NCBI GenBank assembly: GCA_009760855.2
Contig: WPIO01000066.1
Span: forward strand, 2,041,001-2,105,000
Source of the DNA: Cristatella mucedo
Taxonomy: Eukaryota; Bryozoa; Phylactolaemata; Cristatellidae
Length of the DNA: 64,000 nucleotides
Direction of reading: 5' to 3'
Shown: piece by piece, positions 45,341-56,714 of the stretch
Layout of the letters: each line of letters begins with the position of its first letter
How positions within the stretch are numbered: the first letter of the stretch is position 1
Notes under the pieces: generated by a model
The model's database searches: none
What the model was told of the DNA's origin: nothing
Seen by the model: only the letters and a program-made list of their open reading frames with translations
Translations under genes and position numbers: made by a program

Positions 45341-45884
45341 ATTCATGCTTCGAAGATGAAGCATGGAACATTCTCAAACATCAAAAATTAAGTGTGATAA
45401 TAAACAATACTCACGAACAATCGCATGACATTTGAGAGCTACATCTAGCATGCTGTTCCCTATCTTTGGAATTAAAAAATACTTTGGGCAAGGAACTTTG
45501 CGAAACGAACAGCATTGTACCCGGGCTTGCTTCGGTTGGCTGGGAAAGAATGCCTGTGAAGAGGCACCAGTCACCTGCTAGGCTGGGGTTGACCTATTAA
45601 TAAAACTAGACATGCGATGGCGGTAGGTCTGCAGATCTCTTGTGAATGGAAGTTGGCGAAGTAAATCGTGGTGACGGACGCTCCCGATCTCGCATATTTA
45701 TGCACCTGGATTGGTGCACGGGTGTGCTCCGGCGATGCGGCCACTCATGCATTGCTACGAGTACCCAAGGCCTGAGCTGAGCAATATAGCACGCTTGTTG
45801 TTACGGCTTATTTATTCCGTGTTCTCTGTGCAGGTTGTTGTTGCCCCAGCCCTTCGTGAGCAGGCATCTTTCAGCGGAATAATA

Positions 45885-46400
45885 ACATTAATAACAATAA
45901 TGCACTTGAGTTAGCGCCCTCAGTAAACTAAATCTCTTTATAGGTGCTTTACATTTGCTGCAAAGGGAAACGCCATTGAATGGTGAGTAATATCACGCTT
46001 GATAAACAGCAGGAATACAGTGGTTGGGGATGACATGCACAGGGTCAGCTTGCAAATATGGTTAGTGGCAGTGTGCTCAGTGTCAGCAAGCATAAACACA
46101 TGAAGGACGAATCACAGTGAACCACTAAATGCTGTCCTAAACAGGTGCGTTTTTAAGTTCCTTGTAAACGTGGTCAAGTCAGGGAATGTTCTGACCCAAG
46201 TCTTGACGGATTTCCAGGCTTTGGGAGCATAAGAACTGAAATGCACGGTCTCAACAAGATTTGAGGTTTGCACGAGGTATTGGTAAACCTTTGGATTCCG
46301 AAAACGGGTGTTGCGATGCTTGGCTTGGTGGGGGAGTAGAAGTGATAGATGGGCTGGAGCCAAATAATGAAGCGACCTAAACGTGAGCGACAAAACAGAC
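45885..46400 (-). mobile_element. LINE-B 3' fragment (shared insertion)
   Basis: AATAAT tail at left, GTTAGCGCCCTCAGTAAAC UTR complement, then C-terminal codons SLTFRSLHYLAPAHLS. Same insertion as 16140 and 53465, but extends further. Confidence 0.88.
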
Positions 46401-46982
46401 CTTGAATTCGATCCGTAGCCTACGACTCTGGTAGACGTCGACTCCGACTATCCATGCCCTTTTGCAGCTTGCTGGATCTTTGATGATGTATGCTTGCACT
46501 ATTTTTGAAACCGAGTCGGTATAGTGTCCAAACTTAGGAAGCCGACTGAGCAACTGACCCGTTTACTTACTCTTGCGGGCCTTTTCGTGCCATTGTAGTT
46601 TACTTTATATAGGATATCTCTTTAGACTTGTTTAGTTCCCCCGTTCATGTTCGAGAGTGCGATTTATAAAGAGGTTCAACCTGACGGCCGCTCGTCTTAC
46701 CGTAGCTCATCGGCATGGCCAGCAGTGGCCTGGCCTGTCCATGGAGAAGCTTGGCAGGAAACAGCCTCTGACATCTGAATCTCTGCTGCAGCTTTATTAC
46801 TTTAAATTTTCAATGCTGCGTTTTGGATCGTGCGCTGGGTGTGCCACATTCGAAATCGCTTTAAACCCAAGAGGAAACGCCAGTGCCACCAGCGTCTGCT
46901 TTCTTTATAAAGACGTCTAGGGTCTGGGATGCTCAGTGACGACACAATGAACGCCTGCTGATTCACTTATTAAGACTCCGTG
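46401..46982 (+). other. Unit C upstream DNA, partly unique
   Basis: 46415-46780 has no match in units A or D. From about 46790 it matches the segment before the TATA box at 16715 and 54040. Short frames only. Confidence 0.5.
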
Positions 46983-47046
46983 TATAAAAGCCTCAATGGT
47001 ATTCGTGTTTCCACCACCTTCTGTCGTTTGCTAGTAAATGCCAGGT
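46983..47046 (+). promoter_or_regulatory. Candidate distal promoter and noncoding exon with donor (copy C)
   Basis: TATAAAAG at 46983-46990, then a ~54-base segment ending GCCAG|GTAAGAAC with GT at 47045. Same architecture as at 16715 and 54040. Confidence 0.45.
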
Positions 47047-47139
47047 AAGAACACTTCTTGCTGCCTGTTAGTGTGCTTTCCTTACGAAAAATGAGTCTTG
47101 TATACTACCTACATACACTAAGAAAATTGTTCAGAGAAG

Positions 47140-47425
47140 GTATAATGACATCAATAATAACACACTTGATAAAGCGCCCCCAGAGAACTCGATCTCTATC
47201 AAGGCGCTTTTATTTGCTGCGAAGCAAACACTTTCGAATGGTAAGTATTATAATGCTTGATAAATAGCTTGAATAACATGGTTAGGAGTGACATGCACAG
47301 GGTCAGCATGCAAGTCTAATTAGTGGTAGCATGCACAGTTTCAGCACGCATATGCATAAAAAGGACTTGAATCACAGGGACCTACTATATTGTGTGATAA
47401 ATAGGTGTGTTTTTGCTTTGGTAGG
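47140..47425 (-). mobile_element. LINE-B 3' fragment (shared insertion)
   Basis: GATAAAGCGCCCCCAGAGAA at left, then GTGACATGCACAGGGTCAGC. Counterparts at 16865 and 54200. Confidence 0.82.
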
Positions 47426-47764
47426 GCTTCTGAGTCGAACTCACAGGCCACCTATGGTTGAGCACTGTTAGCAAAGACACAGGAGTATCTTCAAAGCCCT
47501 GTGGGATCTTCTACTGTAATGCTGTAATGGCTGAAGGAAGCCAGGTCTCAGCTTTCAAGTCTATACAGGTTATATCTTAGGCTATATTTTAAGTTTACGC
47601 GGGGCTTCCACGTTCTATCATGATAGGATGCTGTATTAGTGGTACAACTTCCAGTACATGCATTTCGCTGCGACTTACCTCCAGATTCAAAAAATAGGAG
47701 TGACGATTTGGTATCATCTAGGGCGTCTTTCATGTGTTTGCTTTAACAATCCTCTTAAAATGTC

Positions 47765-48013
47765 ATCAAAATGTAATCCGTTGAGATCATTTTCGTTAGC
47801 TGCAATTAGACGTGCTATTGAAGAATAACTCTAATAACTACCTCCTGTAAAACTGAATTAAGAGTAAGTGAACACTGTGGTATACAAACTGATTGTTTCA
47901 AGAGTCGGCAACGATTACCATGGACAGTGGTATGCCAAGGGAGATTTTCTAGGACTGGAAGGCCGCATCCATTATCAAAATGTTATCCATGGGGATCATT
48001 TTAGTAAGCTGTA
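47765..48013 (+). promoter_or_regulatory. Tandem upstream module of gene copy C
   Basis: Two copies of the AATGT(A/T)ATCC..TGAGATCATTTT motif at 47765-47805 and 47974-48013. The TATA box that follows in copies A and D is not present; the equivalent site reads CTGTCCAGGA. Confidence 0.5.
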
Positions 48014-48360
48014 ATTTGTCCGAAACACAACTGTCCAGGACATGAGGCTGAAATGCTTACTTTCTGCTCACCAGCTGATACTTTCAAATGAAGATGACGA
48101 CCGACGTGGATTATCGATTAACAAAGATGTATTCACAGTTCTTTGGATGGCCGCAAGACTCTTTGGGTTTGAAGCTAGATTCGTAATTCCCATAAGTGAG
48201 TTTTTATGTTTTGAGATAATGAGGTCTTCAATTTTGATAAAATATCGAGTTGTGCTTTTATTGTAATCAAGTCAATCATAATATTATATTTTAATATATC
48301 TTACAAGTTATCGTTATATATTATGTTATTGTCGCAGGAGAATCTTCAATTACAACCAGT

Positions 48361-49595
48361 ATGGATATCGACACAGCAAGCACACAAATCAACCCTAACG
48401 AACAGAGCTCAGTATTTGACATCAGTCAAGGTAAGGCACAGCAGACATCTTCTCTGCTGTTTGAACCAAGCATTTTCATTGAGTGATCTCGGAGCTGAAA
48501 GTGCACTTCCACTCGAACTCGTAACGTTGAAGCACTTGGCTGAGACGTATCATGATATAAACCCCTTTCATTGTAGCCACACTTCGCCGTTCAAACTATC
48601 TAGGTGGTGAAGATATCAGGCGCTCTGTATTTAACATTTCTGCAAAAGTTCGCCGTTCACTACAGTTTTCACACGAACCATGGCCGTCACAAATAGCTGC
48701 CACGTCTAATAGTATCATCTTGGTGACACCATCTATCCAGGGTTTCACAGAGCATAACTCAGACCTGAATGAGATCAGTCGCTGGTCGCGCAATGACGAC
48801 CAGGCGTATCTATGCTATGCAGAGAACGCCAGCAGAAGTGACTTTGCAGACGACATTGGCAGAAACGGCGAAGAACACATCGTCTCCTTGGCAGAGTTGC
48901 CAGACCGACGCCTTGCTTTGGCTTTGTCACCGCGTGGGCGTGTAGTGTTCCTGAAACGGAGTCCTTTTGAACCTCACAAGTGGCTTTTTGATGGAGCCTT
49001 TAGTGGCGTGACAGAATTTGTAGGCTGCTTATCAGTCGCAGCCCAGTTTCTCGCTCTAGCTGAATCTCTAGCCGATTCTCCGTCAGATAATTTCGTCTTG
49101 TATGACGTATGCAAAGGCATCCTGATTTTAAAACTAGCCACGGACTTTATCATCACGGGTTTGACCGCTTTGGCTGATAGATGTATCCTTAGAGGGACCA
49201 GAAGAGGCCTTCTACCCGGTCGCAGTATTATAGCTTGCATTGATTACCGTGGTGAATACTTGTGGGAAAGTTGCGTAGACTCATGTAAAGTAATCGGATC
49301 ACCTAATCCAAATATTCTTTTCATGGCTCCGTTTAAAGATGAGCTTATAAGATGCATCAGAGCTGACGATGGAATGGCGTGTGGGCTTATTATCCGAGAT
49401 GATGGCGACGGTCTACGTAAACGGTTACTCTTAAAGCAGACCAGCCTGCTGATATTAGATAATGGTGTGGAACTACAGTTGGTAACCCTCAATTGTAGAG
49501 AATTATCCTTTTACTCGATGTCATATGTTAACTTATATAAAAGACACGGTGGCCCAATTCATTATGGTGCTCGTAAGATACGTGTAATTAAATAA
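48361..49595 (+). CDS. Unrecognised family gene, copy C
   Basis: Model: exon 1 48361-48430 (MDIDTASTQINPNEQSSVFD...), donor CAAG|GTAAGG, acceptor TTGTAG at 48576, exon 2 48577-49595. Exon 2 is 1019 bases, exactly as in copies A and D. A 5'-UTR intron is likely at 48196-48337. Poly(A) signal AATAAA at 49653. The whole frame is open with the conserved blocks (LPDRRLALALSPRGRVVFLKR, NPNILFMAPFKDELIRCIRA, GGPIHYGARKIRVIK). It resembles A in the 236-264 patch (PGRSIIACIDYRGEYLWESC) but differs at residues 112-122 (FADDIGRNGE). The lost TATA box raises the possibility that it is not transcribed from the proximal site. No upstream in-frame ATG lies within exon 2, so it needs exon 1, which supports the spliced model. 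Confidence 0.72.
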
Positions 49596-49984
49596 ATTTT
49601 TGTATGAATAGTATTTTACCTCCGGACTATTGAATGCCGACTAAAATGTATTAATAAAACCTTGTATTACAAAACTGAAACGCTGGTTTATTTTTCCTTA
49701 AATTTGGAGAAAATTAAAGTTTTTAAAACACCATCGTGTAACTTAACAGTGAGCACTAAAATAATGTTTCCTCCGGTTTGATCCTCGTGGCACCAGTATT
49801 CGCACTAAAATACGAGCCTGACTTTTAAAAAAGAAATTGTTGCGTATTTAGGCGTGCATTTTACATTGTTTGAAAGCTAAATAGTTTCCAAGCTTGGGAC
49901 ATTGAAATCATAATAAACTAATTGTCTATATTTAAGGATACATGTCTTTTAATACCAATGCGAGATACATTTTAATGTCATCGT

Positions 49985-50195
49985 GGTCAGCCATGAACAA
50001 CAACACTTCACATTTGCATGCTGACCCTGTTTATGTCACCCCTAACCATGTTATTCATTTTGTGTGTTTACCAAACATAATATTACTCACCATTCTATTG
50101 CATTTCCCTTTGCACCAGAATTAAAGCTCCTTGAGAGAGATTGTTCTCTGAGGGCCCTGTATCAAGTGCATTATCAAGTGCATTATTATAATATG
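49985..50195 (+). mobile_element. LINE-B 3' UTR fragment
   Basis: ACATTTGCATGCTGACCCTG, CCCTAACCATGTTATTCATT and a decayed AGAGAGATTGTTCTCTGAGG block with an ATT end. Inserted in the 3' flank of copy C: flanking sequence GCCATGAAC and GAACGGCTGGTAATGG is continuous in the other copies. Confidence 0.85.
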
Positions 50196-50329
50196 AACGG
50201 CTGGTAATGGCAAGTTTGAAAATTGTTTCAGATCTTCTAAAATCTGCTTTTGTTATTCTAGACAATTCTGTAAATCTTCTTCTGTGTTCTGTTTTCGTTT
50301 CGGAAAGCAGTTTTTTTTATTATATCTCC

Positions 50330-50995
50330 CGTCGAATTGACTCGAAATCTAGGTGTCATGTGCCAAAGTGACCTCTCGTTAGACGAGCTGATTTTGAGCT
50401 GATTCAACAGGAGATGAACTAGCAGAGCCAATTATGAGCATCAGTATTTCCAATTTCTGAATAACACTGGATTTGCCAATAACTAAGTAGTTTTATCATC
50501 GTTCATTTGCTGCCATCCATGTCCGGATGTCATGACTACATGCATCAAGTGAGTTGAAAGAATTCGAGGTGCTAAAGGCTGGGAGAAATGAAAGCAAAGC
50601 ACAACTGAGTGTTATCCTCATGGAAGTGAAAGCCTGGATTGAGCTTGGCAATCGCATCAGCAAGAAGGAGAGCTTAAACCGTGAAAAGAAAAGGACCTAA
50701 CACGGAGTACTTTGGTAGCCTATATTTTGGAAGGGTGATCTTTGTTCATTCACGTTAATATTCTGCAGTGTCCCTCTGAGATATTACTTGAACCATTGCA
50801 GAGCCAGTGTTGCCCGAGCGAGATGAGAGACACTCTAGAAGAACTTGGTGATCAATAGTATCAAAACCTGCCGAAACATCAAACGAAACAAGCAGAGCTA
50901 CTCTACCCATGTCTGCATTCCAAAGTAGGTCGTTGTACACCCTAAGCAAAAATGACTCTTTCGAGTGATTATCGCTAAAGCCAGATGGAAACTTA
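50330..50995 (-). mobile_element. Degraded LINE-B (unit D upstream)
   Basis: Minus-strand remnants of the palm region (SFDVSAGFDTIDHQVLLECL equivalent at 50830-50900). Related to 42971-43600, so part of the tandem unit. A SINE-2 inserted at its right end. Confidence 0.78.
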
Positions 50996-51171
50996 TAAAT
51001 AAATCCTAGCTGATTAAACAGCCTCTTTTTGTATAGCGACAGAAGAGCCTTTACGGCTATCACCACCGCTTGCAGTGGCGATAAAGAATCGCCCACCGCA
51101 GGAATCTAACCCACGACCTCAGGACCGAGGGCGTGAAAGCAACGCCTTACCTAGTGTGCCATCACGGCTCA
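50996..51171 (-). mobile_element. SINE-2 (reverse)
   Basis: AAATAAATCCTAGCTGATTAA at left (tail complement), GTATAGCGACAGAAGAGCC body, B box complement GGAATCTAACC, arm CACGCCCTCGG/CTGAGGTCGTG with two weakened pairs, and ending GGCTCACC. The corresponding place in unit C (about 43640) has no SINE. Confidence 0.9.
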
Positions 51172-52403
51172 CCACAAGCAAGATACAGACTAAATGCATG
51201 GTCTCCAAAGAATCGAGGTTTGTATGAGGTGTAGGTATACAGCTAATTTTCGAAAAGCTGGTGGTAGGATGCTTGGCCTAACGTCAGGTTTGAACATGAC
51301 TTTCATTAAGGAATCTATGCCTTTCGAAGAACTTCGTGAAAAATGGTTTTCCTTAAGACTTATTTATATCAGTAATGTAATTTGTAACACCTCTTCTCGC
51401 AGATCTGCATTGGTTCCGAGTGAAGTGAAGAAAAGCTTCAAATTCAAGGCATTTCATTTCAAAAGAATCTGAAATGGAAACTATGCACTACAGCATTCAG
51501 CAGTTGGTCGTGATTTGCCCTGTCTGCGGTTATGCAAGCTGACACTGTGCATGCTAACACTAATCAAGTTTGCATGCTGACCCTGGGCATTTCACGCCAA
51601 GCCGTGTTATTCTTGTTGTTTGAGTTTATTGAGTTTATTAAGCATGCTACCACAAACCGTTAGGCTGTGCTTCTCTTTCAGCACATTTATAGTAACTAGG
51701 AAGACTTTGAGTTCGCTGAGAGTGTTGTATTGATCCAATTTTTTGTGCTATTTTTAGGGATACGTAACTTACTTCCGGTTCTCTTGCTTATATGGCTCCA
51801 GCTTACCCATAAGAGCTCACCACCGACTCATCAGCGAGCCTATGCATTCCAACACCTTCTTTTTGGAATAGAATCGTTTGCATCGTTTACCTAGTGCGAA
51901 CCTTAAGACCGCGTCTTTAGGATGTATGCACCCAAAGCCTGGAACTGTGTTCGACTGCTTAAAACTTTCTTGACTAGGAGCATTACCAACGAAGCTATTA
52001 GCACTCTTAACTATTACAGCTTTTTGTAGGTCCATGAGATTCGTACGTTAGGTACTTATAGGGGTGACACTATGCATAAAGCCACTGTGCATGATGCTAC
52101 CGAGCATACTTGCATGCTGACCCTGTGAGTCACAGTATTTTAGCCATGTTACGAGTGTTTTCGTAGGGAATCTTGCTGCTGACCTATCAATCGTGCGTAT
52201 CTTTTAGCAAACGTGAAGTGCCGATGCAAAGATTGAGTTATCGGTGAGAGCAATAACACATTATTAATAATATTATGGTAGCGACCACAAGCGTTCTTTA
52301 GTAGAACGCGTGAAATGAAAACCACAGCTGAGTGAGATCTATTGCAGGAAAGACAGCTGCATTGAAGTTTAACAACTAATGGCTGCTTGGTCGGCTGGGA
52401 TTC
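51172..52403 (+). repeat. Shared inter-gene DNA with LINE-like relic (unit D)
   Basis: Matches unit C (43650-45344), including the decayed plus-strand LINE-like 3' end at 51370-52250. No open gene. Confidence 0.7.
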
Positions 52404-52924
52404 AAAATAATATTAATAATAATGAATGCACTTGATAAAGCGCCCTCAGTAAACTTAATCTCTTTCTAGGCGCTTTACATCTGCTTCAAAGGGAAATGCA
52501 ATTGAATGGTAGGTAAAATCATGCTTGAGAAACAAACAAAATGAATAATATGGTTAGGGGTGACATTCACAGGGTGAGCATGCAAATGTGGATAGTGGCA
52601 GCATGCACAGTGTCAGCACACATAGGCACATCAAGGAAGAATCACAGGACCCCATAAATGCTGTCCTAAATAGGTGTTTTTACATTCCTTTTAAATGTGG
52701 TCAGGTCGGGGGATGTTTTGATGCAGGTCGGGAGGGAGTTCCGGGCTTTGGGAGCATACGAACTAAATGCACCGTCTCCAAAGGATTTAAGGTTTGTACG
52801 AGGTATTTGTAGACTGTTGGATTCCGAAAAGCGGGTGGTACGATGCTTGGCTTGATGGGGGTGTATATCGGAGAGATAGGCTGGAGCCATAAAATGAAGG
52901 GACCTAAAAGTGAGCGACAAAACC
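52404..52924 (-). mobile_element. LINE-B 3' insertion with ATTC target-site duplication
   Basis: A 521-base 5'-truncated LINE-B flanked by ATTC at 52400-52403 and 52925-52928. Unit C has a single ATTC and no insertion at 45341. The left side is the AAT tail, and the C-terminal codons are in the middle. Unit A carries its right-hand part at 15499-15604. Confidence 0.93.
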
Positions 52925-53464
52925 ATTCATGCTTTGACGATGAAGCATGGAGCATTCTCATACTTCAAAAATGAAGCGTGAGAATACAAAATACTCAAGC
53001 ACAATCGCATGAACTTTGAGAGCTACATGTGGAACGCTGTTCCCATCGTTGGCATTAAAAAACACTTGAGCAAAGCACTTTGCGAAAATAACAGCATTGT
53101 ACCCGGGCTAGCTTTGGTTGGCTGGGAAAGAATGCCTGTGAAGAGGCACCAGTCACCTGCTAGGCTGGGGTTGACCTATTAATAAAGCTAGATATGCGAT
53201 TGCGGTAGGTCTCCAGGTCTCTTGTGAACGGAAGTTGGTGGAGTAAATCGTGGTGACGGACGCTCCCGATCTCTCGCATATTTATGCACCTGGATGGGTG
53301 CACGGTGTGCTCCGGCGAAGCGGCCACTCATGCATTGCTACGAGTACCCAAGGCCTGAGCGGAACCAGATATCACACTCATTGTTACGGCCTCTTTATTT
53401 TGCGTTTTCCGTGCAGCTTGTTGTTGCCCCCGGCCCTCCGTGAGCTTGCATATTTTGGCAGAAT

Positions 53465-53870
53465 AATAATAATAAAAATAGTGCACTTGATATACTCCCT
53501 CGGAGAACCTCATCTATTTCTAGGCACTCTACGTTTGCTGTAAGGGTAACGCGATTGAATGGTAATATCACGCTTGATAAACAACACGAATAACGTGGTT
53601 ATGGGTGACATGCACAGGGTCAGCTTGCAAATATGGTTAGTGGTAGTGTGCTCAGTGTCAGCAAGCATAAACACATGAAGGACGAATCACTGGGACCTAC
53701 TAAGTGCTGTCCTAAACAGATGTCTTTTTACGTTCTTTTTAAATGTTATCAAATCAGGGAATGTTCTTGAGCAAGTCGAGAAGGAGTTCCAGGCTTTGGG
53801 AGCATATGAACTGAAATTCACGGTCTCCTCGAGATTTGATGATTGCACGAAGTATTGGTAAACTGTTTTT
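53465..53870 (-). mobile_element. LINE-B 3' fragment (shared insertion)
   Basis: Counterpart of 16140-16545 and 45885-46400, with the same AATAATAATAATAAAA tail at left. Confidence 0.88.
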
Positions 53871-54039
53871 AAGCTGCGGTTTGGATCGGTCGCTGGGAAG
53901 CCACGTTTGGAATTCCTTTGAAACCCAGAGGAAACACTAATGCTCGTAGCGTCTGCTTTTTTTTATAAAGATCTCCAAGGTCGGGATGCTCAGTGACGAC
54001 ATAATCAACGCCTTCTGCGTCGCTTATGAAGACTCCGTG

Positions 54040-54104
54040 TATAAAAGCCTCAATGGTATTCGTTGTTTCCACCACCTTCTGTCGTTTGCTAGTAAACGCC
54101 AGGT
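54040..54104 (+). promoter_or_regulatory. Candidate distal promoter and noncoding exon with donor (copy D)
   Basis: TATAAAAG at 54040-54047 and donor CGCCAG|GTAAGAAC with GT at 54103, as in copies A and C. Confidence 0.45.
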
Positions 54105-54199
54105 AAGAACACTGCTTGCTGTCTGTTAGTGTGCTTTCCTCACGAAAAATGAGTATTTTGTACTACCTAAATGCATGTAGCAAATTGTTTAGAGGAGGT

Positions 54200-54480
54200 A
54201 TACTAGCAACAATAACTCTCTCGATAAAGCGCCCTCAGAAGACTGGATCTCTATCTAGCTGCTTTTAATTGCTACAAAAGGAAACACGATCGAATGGTGA
54301 GTGCTGTTATGCGTGATAAATAAAGTGAATAACACGGTTAGGAGTGACATGCACAGGGTCAGCATGCAAGTGTGGTTAGCGGTAGCATGCACAGTGTCAG
54401 CATGCATATGCATTCAGAGGACTTGAATCGCAGGGACCCACTATGTCGTGTGATAAATAGGTGTGTGTTTTTACTTTAGT
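54200..54480 (-). mobile_element. LINE-B 3' fragment (shared insertion)
   Basis: GATAAAGCGCCCTCAGAAG and GTGACATGCACAGGGTCAGC. Counterparts at 16865 and 47140. Confidence 0.8.
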
Positions 54481-54869
54481 AGTGCTTCTGAGTCGAAATC
54501 ACAGGCCGCCTATGGTTGAGCACACTTAGCAAAGACCCTGGAATGTCTTCAAATTCCCGTGGGATCTTCGACTAGTTTGCTGTAATGCCTAGATGAAGCC
54601 AAGTCTCATCTTTGAACGCTTAAGGTTTTATCAACCTAAACCAGTTCACCCTGGGCTATTACGTTCTTTCATAATAGAACGCAGTAGTTTTTAGTGTTAT
54701 AACTTCCTGTACATGCATTTCCTTACGAATTACCTCCAGATTCAAAGACTAGGAGTGACAATTTGTTAATCATCTAGGGCGTCTTTCATGTGTTTGCTTT
54801 AACAAACCTGTTAGCATGTCACTAATAAGCCAAATTTCATTACTTTTTCCAAAATTTATTTAATATTAA

Positions 54870-55136
54870 AAGGTAATCCGTTGAGGTCCTTTTCGTAAGC
54901 TGCAATTAGACGTGCTATCGAGGAATAATATCTAACTCCTGTTAAACTGAATTAAAAGTAAGTGAACACTGTGGTGCAAAAGCTGCTTCTTTCAAGAGTC
55001 GGCGATGATTAGTAAGGACTATGGAATGCCAAAGAAGGTTCCCTAGCACTGCAAAAGGCCGCATCCATTGTCAAAATGTCATCTGTTGGGATCATTTTAG
55101 TAAGCTGCAAAATGTCTGCCAGATAACTATAAAAAA
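54870..55136 (+). promoter_or_regulatory. Tandem upstream module and TATA box of gene copy D
   Basis: Motif copies at 54870-54905 and 55066-55110, followed by TATAAAAAA at 55128-55136. Confidence 0.5.
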
Positions 55137-55479
55137 CATGAGACTAAAACGCTTACTTTCCGCTCACCAGCTGATACTTTCAAGAGAAGATGAAGACTAA
55201 CGTGGATGATCGATTACCAAGAGGTTTTACTAGTTCTTTTGAAGGCCGCAAGACTATTTAAGTTTGAAGCTAGATTCCCAATTCCATGAAGTGAGTTTTT
55301 ATGTTTTAAGATGATAAGGTCTACAATTTTATAGCTTATAATATAGAGTTGTAATTTTATGGTAAACCTTGTTATTCTTAGTTTTTTATTCTAATACATC
55401 TTTAGAAAAAAACTTGTCTCGCAGGTTATCTTAATATATTATGTTCTTGTCGCAGGAAAAACTTCTATTTAAAACCAGC

Positions 55480-56714
55480 ATGGATATCGACACAGCAAGC
55501 ACACAAATCAACCCTGACGAACAGAGCTTAGTCTTTGACCACAGTCAAGGTAAGGCACTGCAGACGTCTTCTCAGCTGTTTGAACAGAGCATTTTAAATG
55601 CGGGATCTAGGAGCTGAAAGTGCACTTACACTCGAATTCGTTACGTTGACGCACTTGGCTGAGACACATCCCGATGATGATCCATTTCATTGCAGCCACA
55701 ATTCGCCGATCAAACTACTTAGGTGGTGAAGATATCAGGCGCTCTGTATTTAACATTTATGCAAAGGTTCGCCGTTCACTACCTTTTTTACAAACACCGT
55801 GGCAGTCACAAATAGCTGCCACGTCTGATGGCAACCTGTTGGTGACTGCATCCTTTCAAGGTTTCACAGAGTATAACTCAGACCTGAATGAGATCAGTCG
55901 CTGGTCGCCCAATGGCGACCAGGCGTTTCTACACTATGCAGGGAACGCCAGCCGAAGTGATTTTGACGACAACTCCGGCAGTTACTGCGATGAAGATATC
56001 GTTTCCTTGGCAGAGTTGCCCGACCGGCGCCTTGCTTTGGCTTTGTCACCGTGTGGGCGTGTTGTGTTCCTGAAACGGAGTCCTTTTGAACCTCACAAGT
56101 GGCTTTTTGACGGAGCCTTTAGTGGCGTGACAGGATATGTAGGCTGCTTATCAGTCGCAGCCCATTTTCTTGCTACAGCAGAATCTCTAGCCGATTCTCG
56201 GTGTGACAATTTCGTTTTGTATGACGCCTGCAAAGGCAGCCAGATTTTGAAACTAGCCACGGACTTTAGCATAATGGGTTTGACCGCTTTGGCAGATAGA
56301 TGTATCATTAGAGGCACCAGAACAGGCCTTCCATCCAATCGAAATTTTATAATTTGCTTTGATTACCGTGGTAAATGCTTGTGGGACGGTTACTTTGACG
56401 CATGTGAAGTAATCTGCTCACCTAATCCAAATATTCTTTTCATGGCTCCGTTTGAGGATGAGATTATAAAATGCATCAGAGCTGACGATGGATTGGAGTG
56501 TGGGCTTATTATCCGAGATGATGGCGATGGTCTACGTAAACGGCTACTCTTAAAGCAGACCAACCTGCTGATAAAAGATAATGGTGAGGAAATACAGTTG
56601 GTAACCCTCAATTGTAGAGAATTATCTTTTTACTCGATGTCTTACGTTAACTTACATAAAAGAAACGGTGGCCCAATTTATTATGGTGCTCGTAAGATAC
56701 GTGTGATTAAATAA
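55480..56714 (+). CDS. Unrecognised family gene, copy D
   Basis: Model: exon 1 55480-55549, donor CAAG|GTAAGG, acceptor CATTGCAG at 55695, exon 2 55696-56714 (1019 bases), about 362 residues. Likely 5'-UTR intron 55291-55455; a small insertion just before its acceptor carries a second TCGCAG (55419-55424). AATAAA at 56771. Compared with copy A, exon 1 is nearly identical, while exon 2 has about 60 amino-acid differences and about 17 silent ones. They are concentrated at residues 112-122 (FDDNSGSYCD versus PAENFGSNCN) and 236-264 (PSNRNFIICFDYRGKCLWDG versus PGRSIIACIDYRRECLWES-type in A and C). Strand-like segments and C-terminus are kept. Function unknown. Confidence 0.75.

Larger units (their letters stand above)
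45341..49960 (+). repeat. Gene-family unit C
   Basis: Starts at ATTCATGCTTCGAAGATGAAG and contains the distal promoter-like exon, paired upstream modules, gene copy C and 3' flank. At 45341 it keeps the uninterrupted target site of the LINE-B that is inserted in units D and A. Confidence 0.88.
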
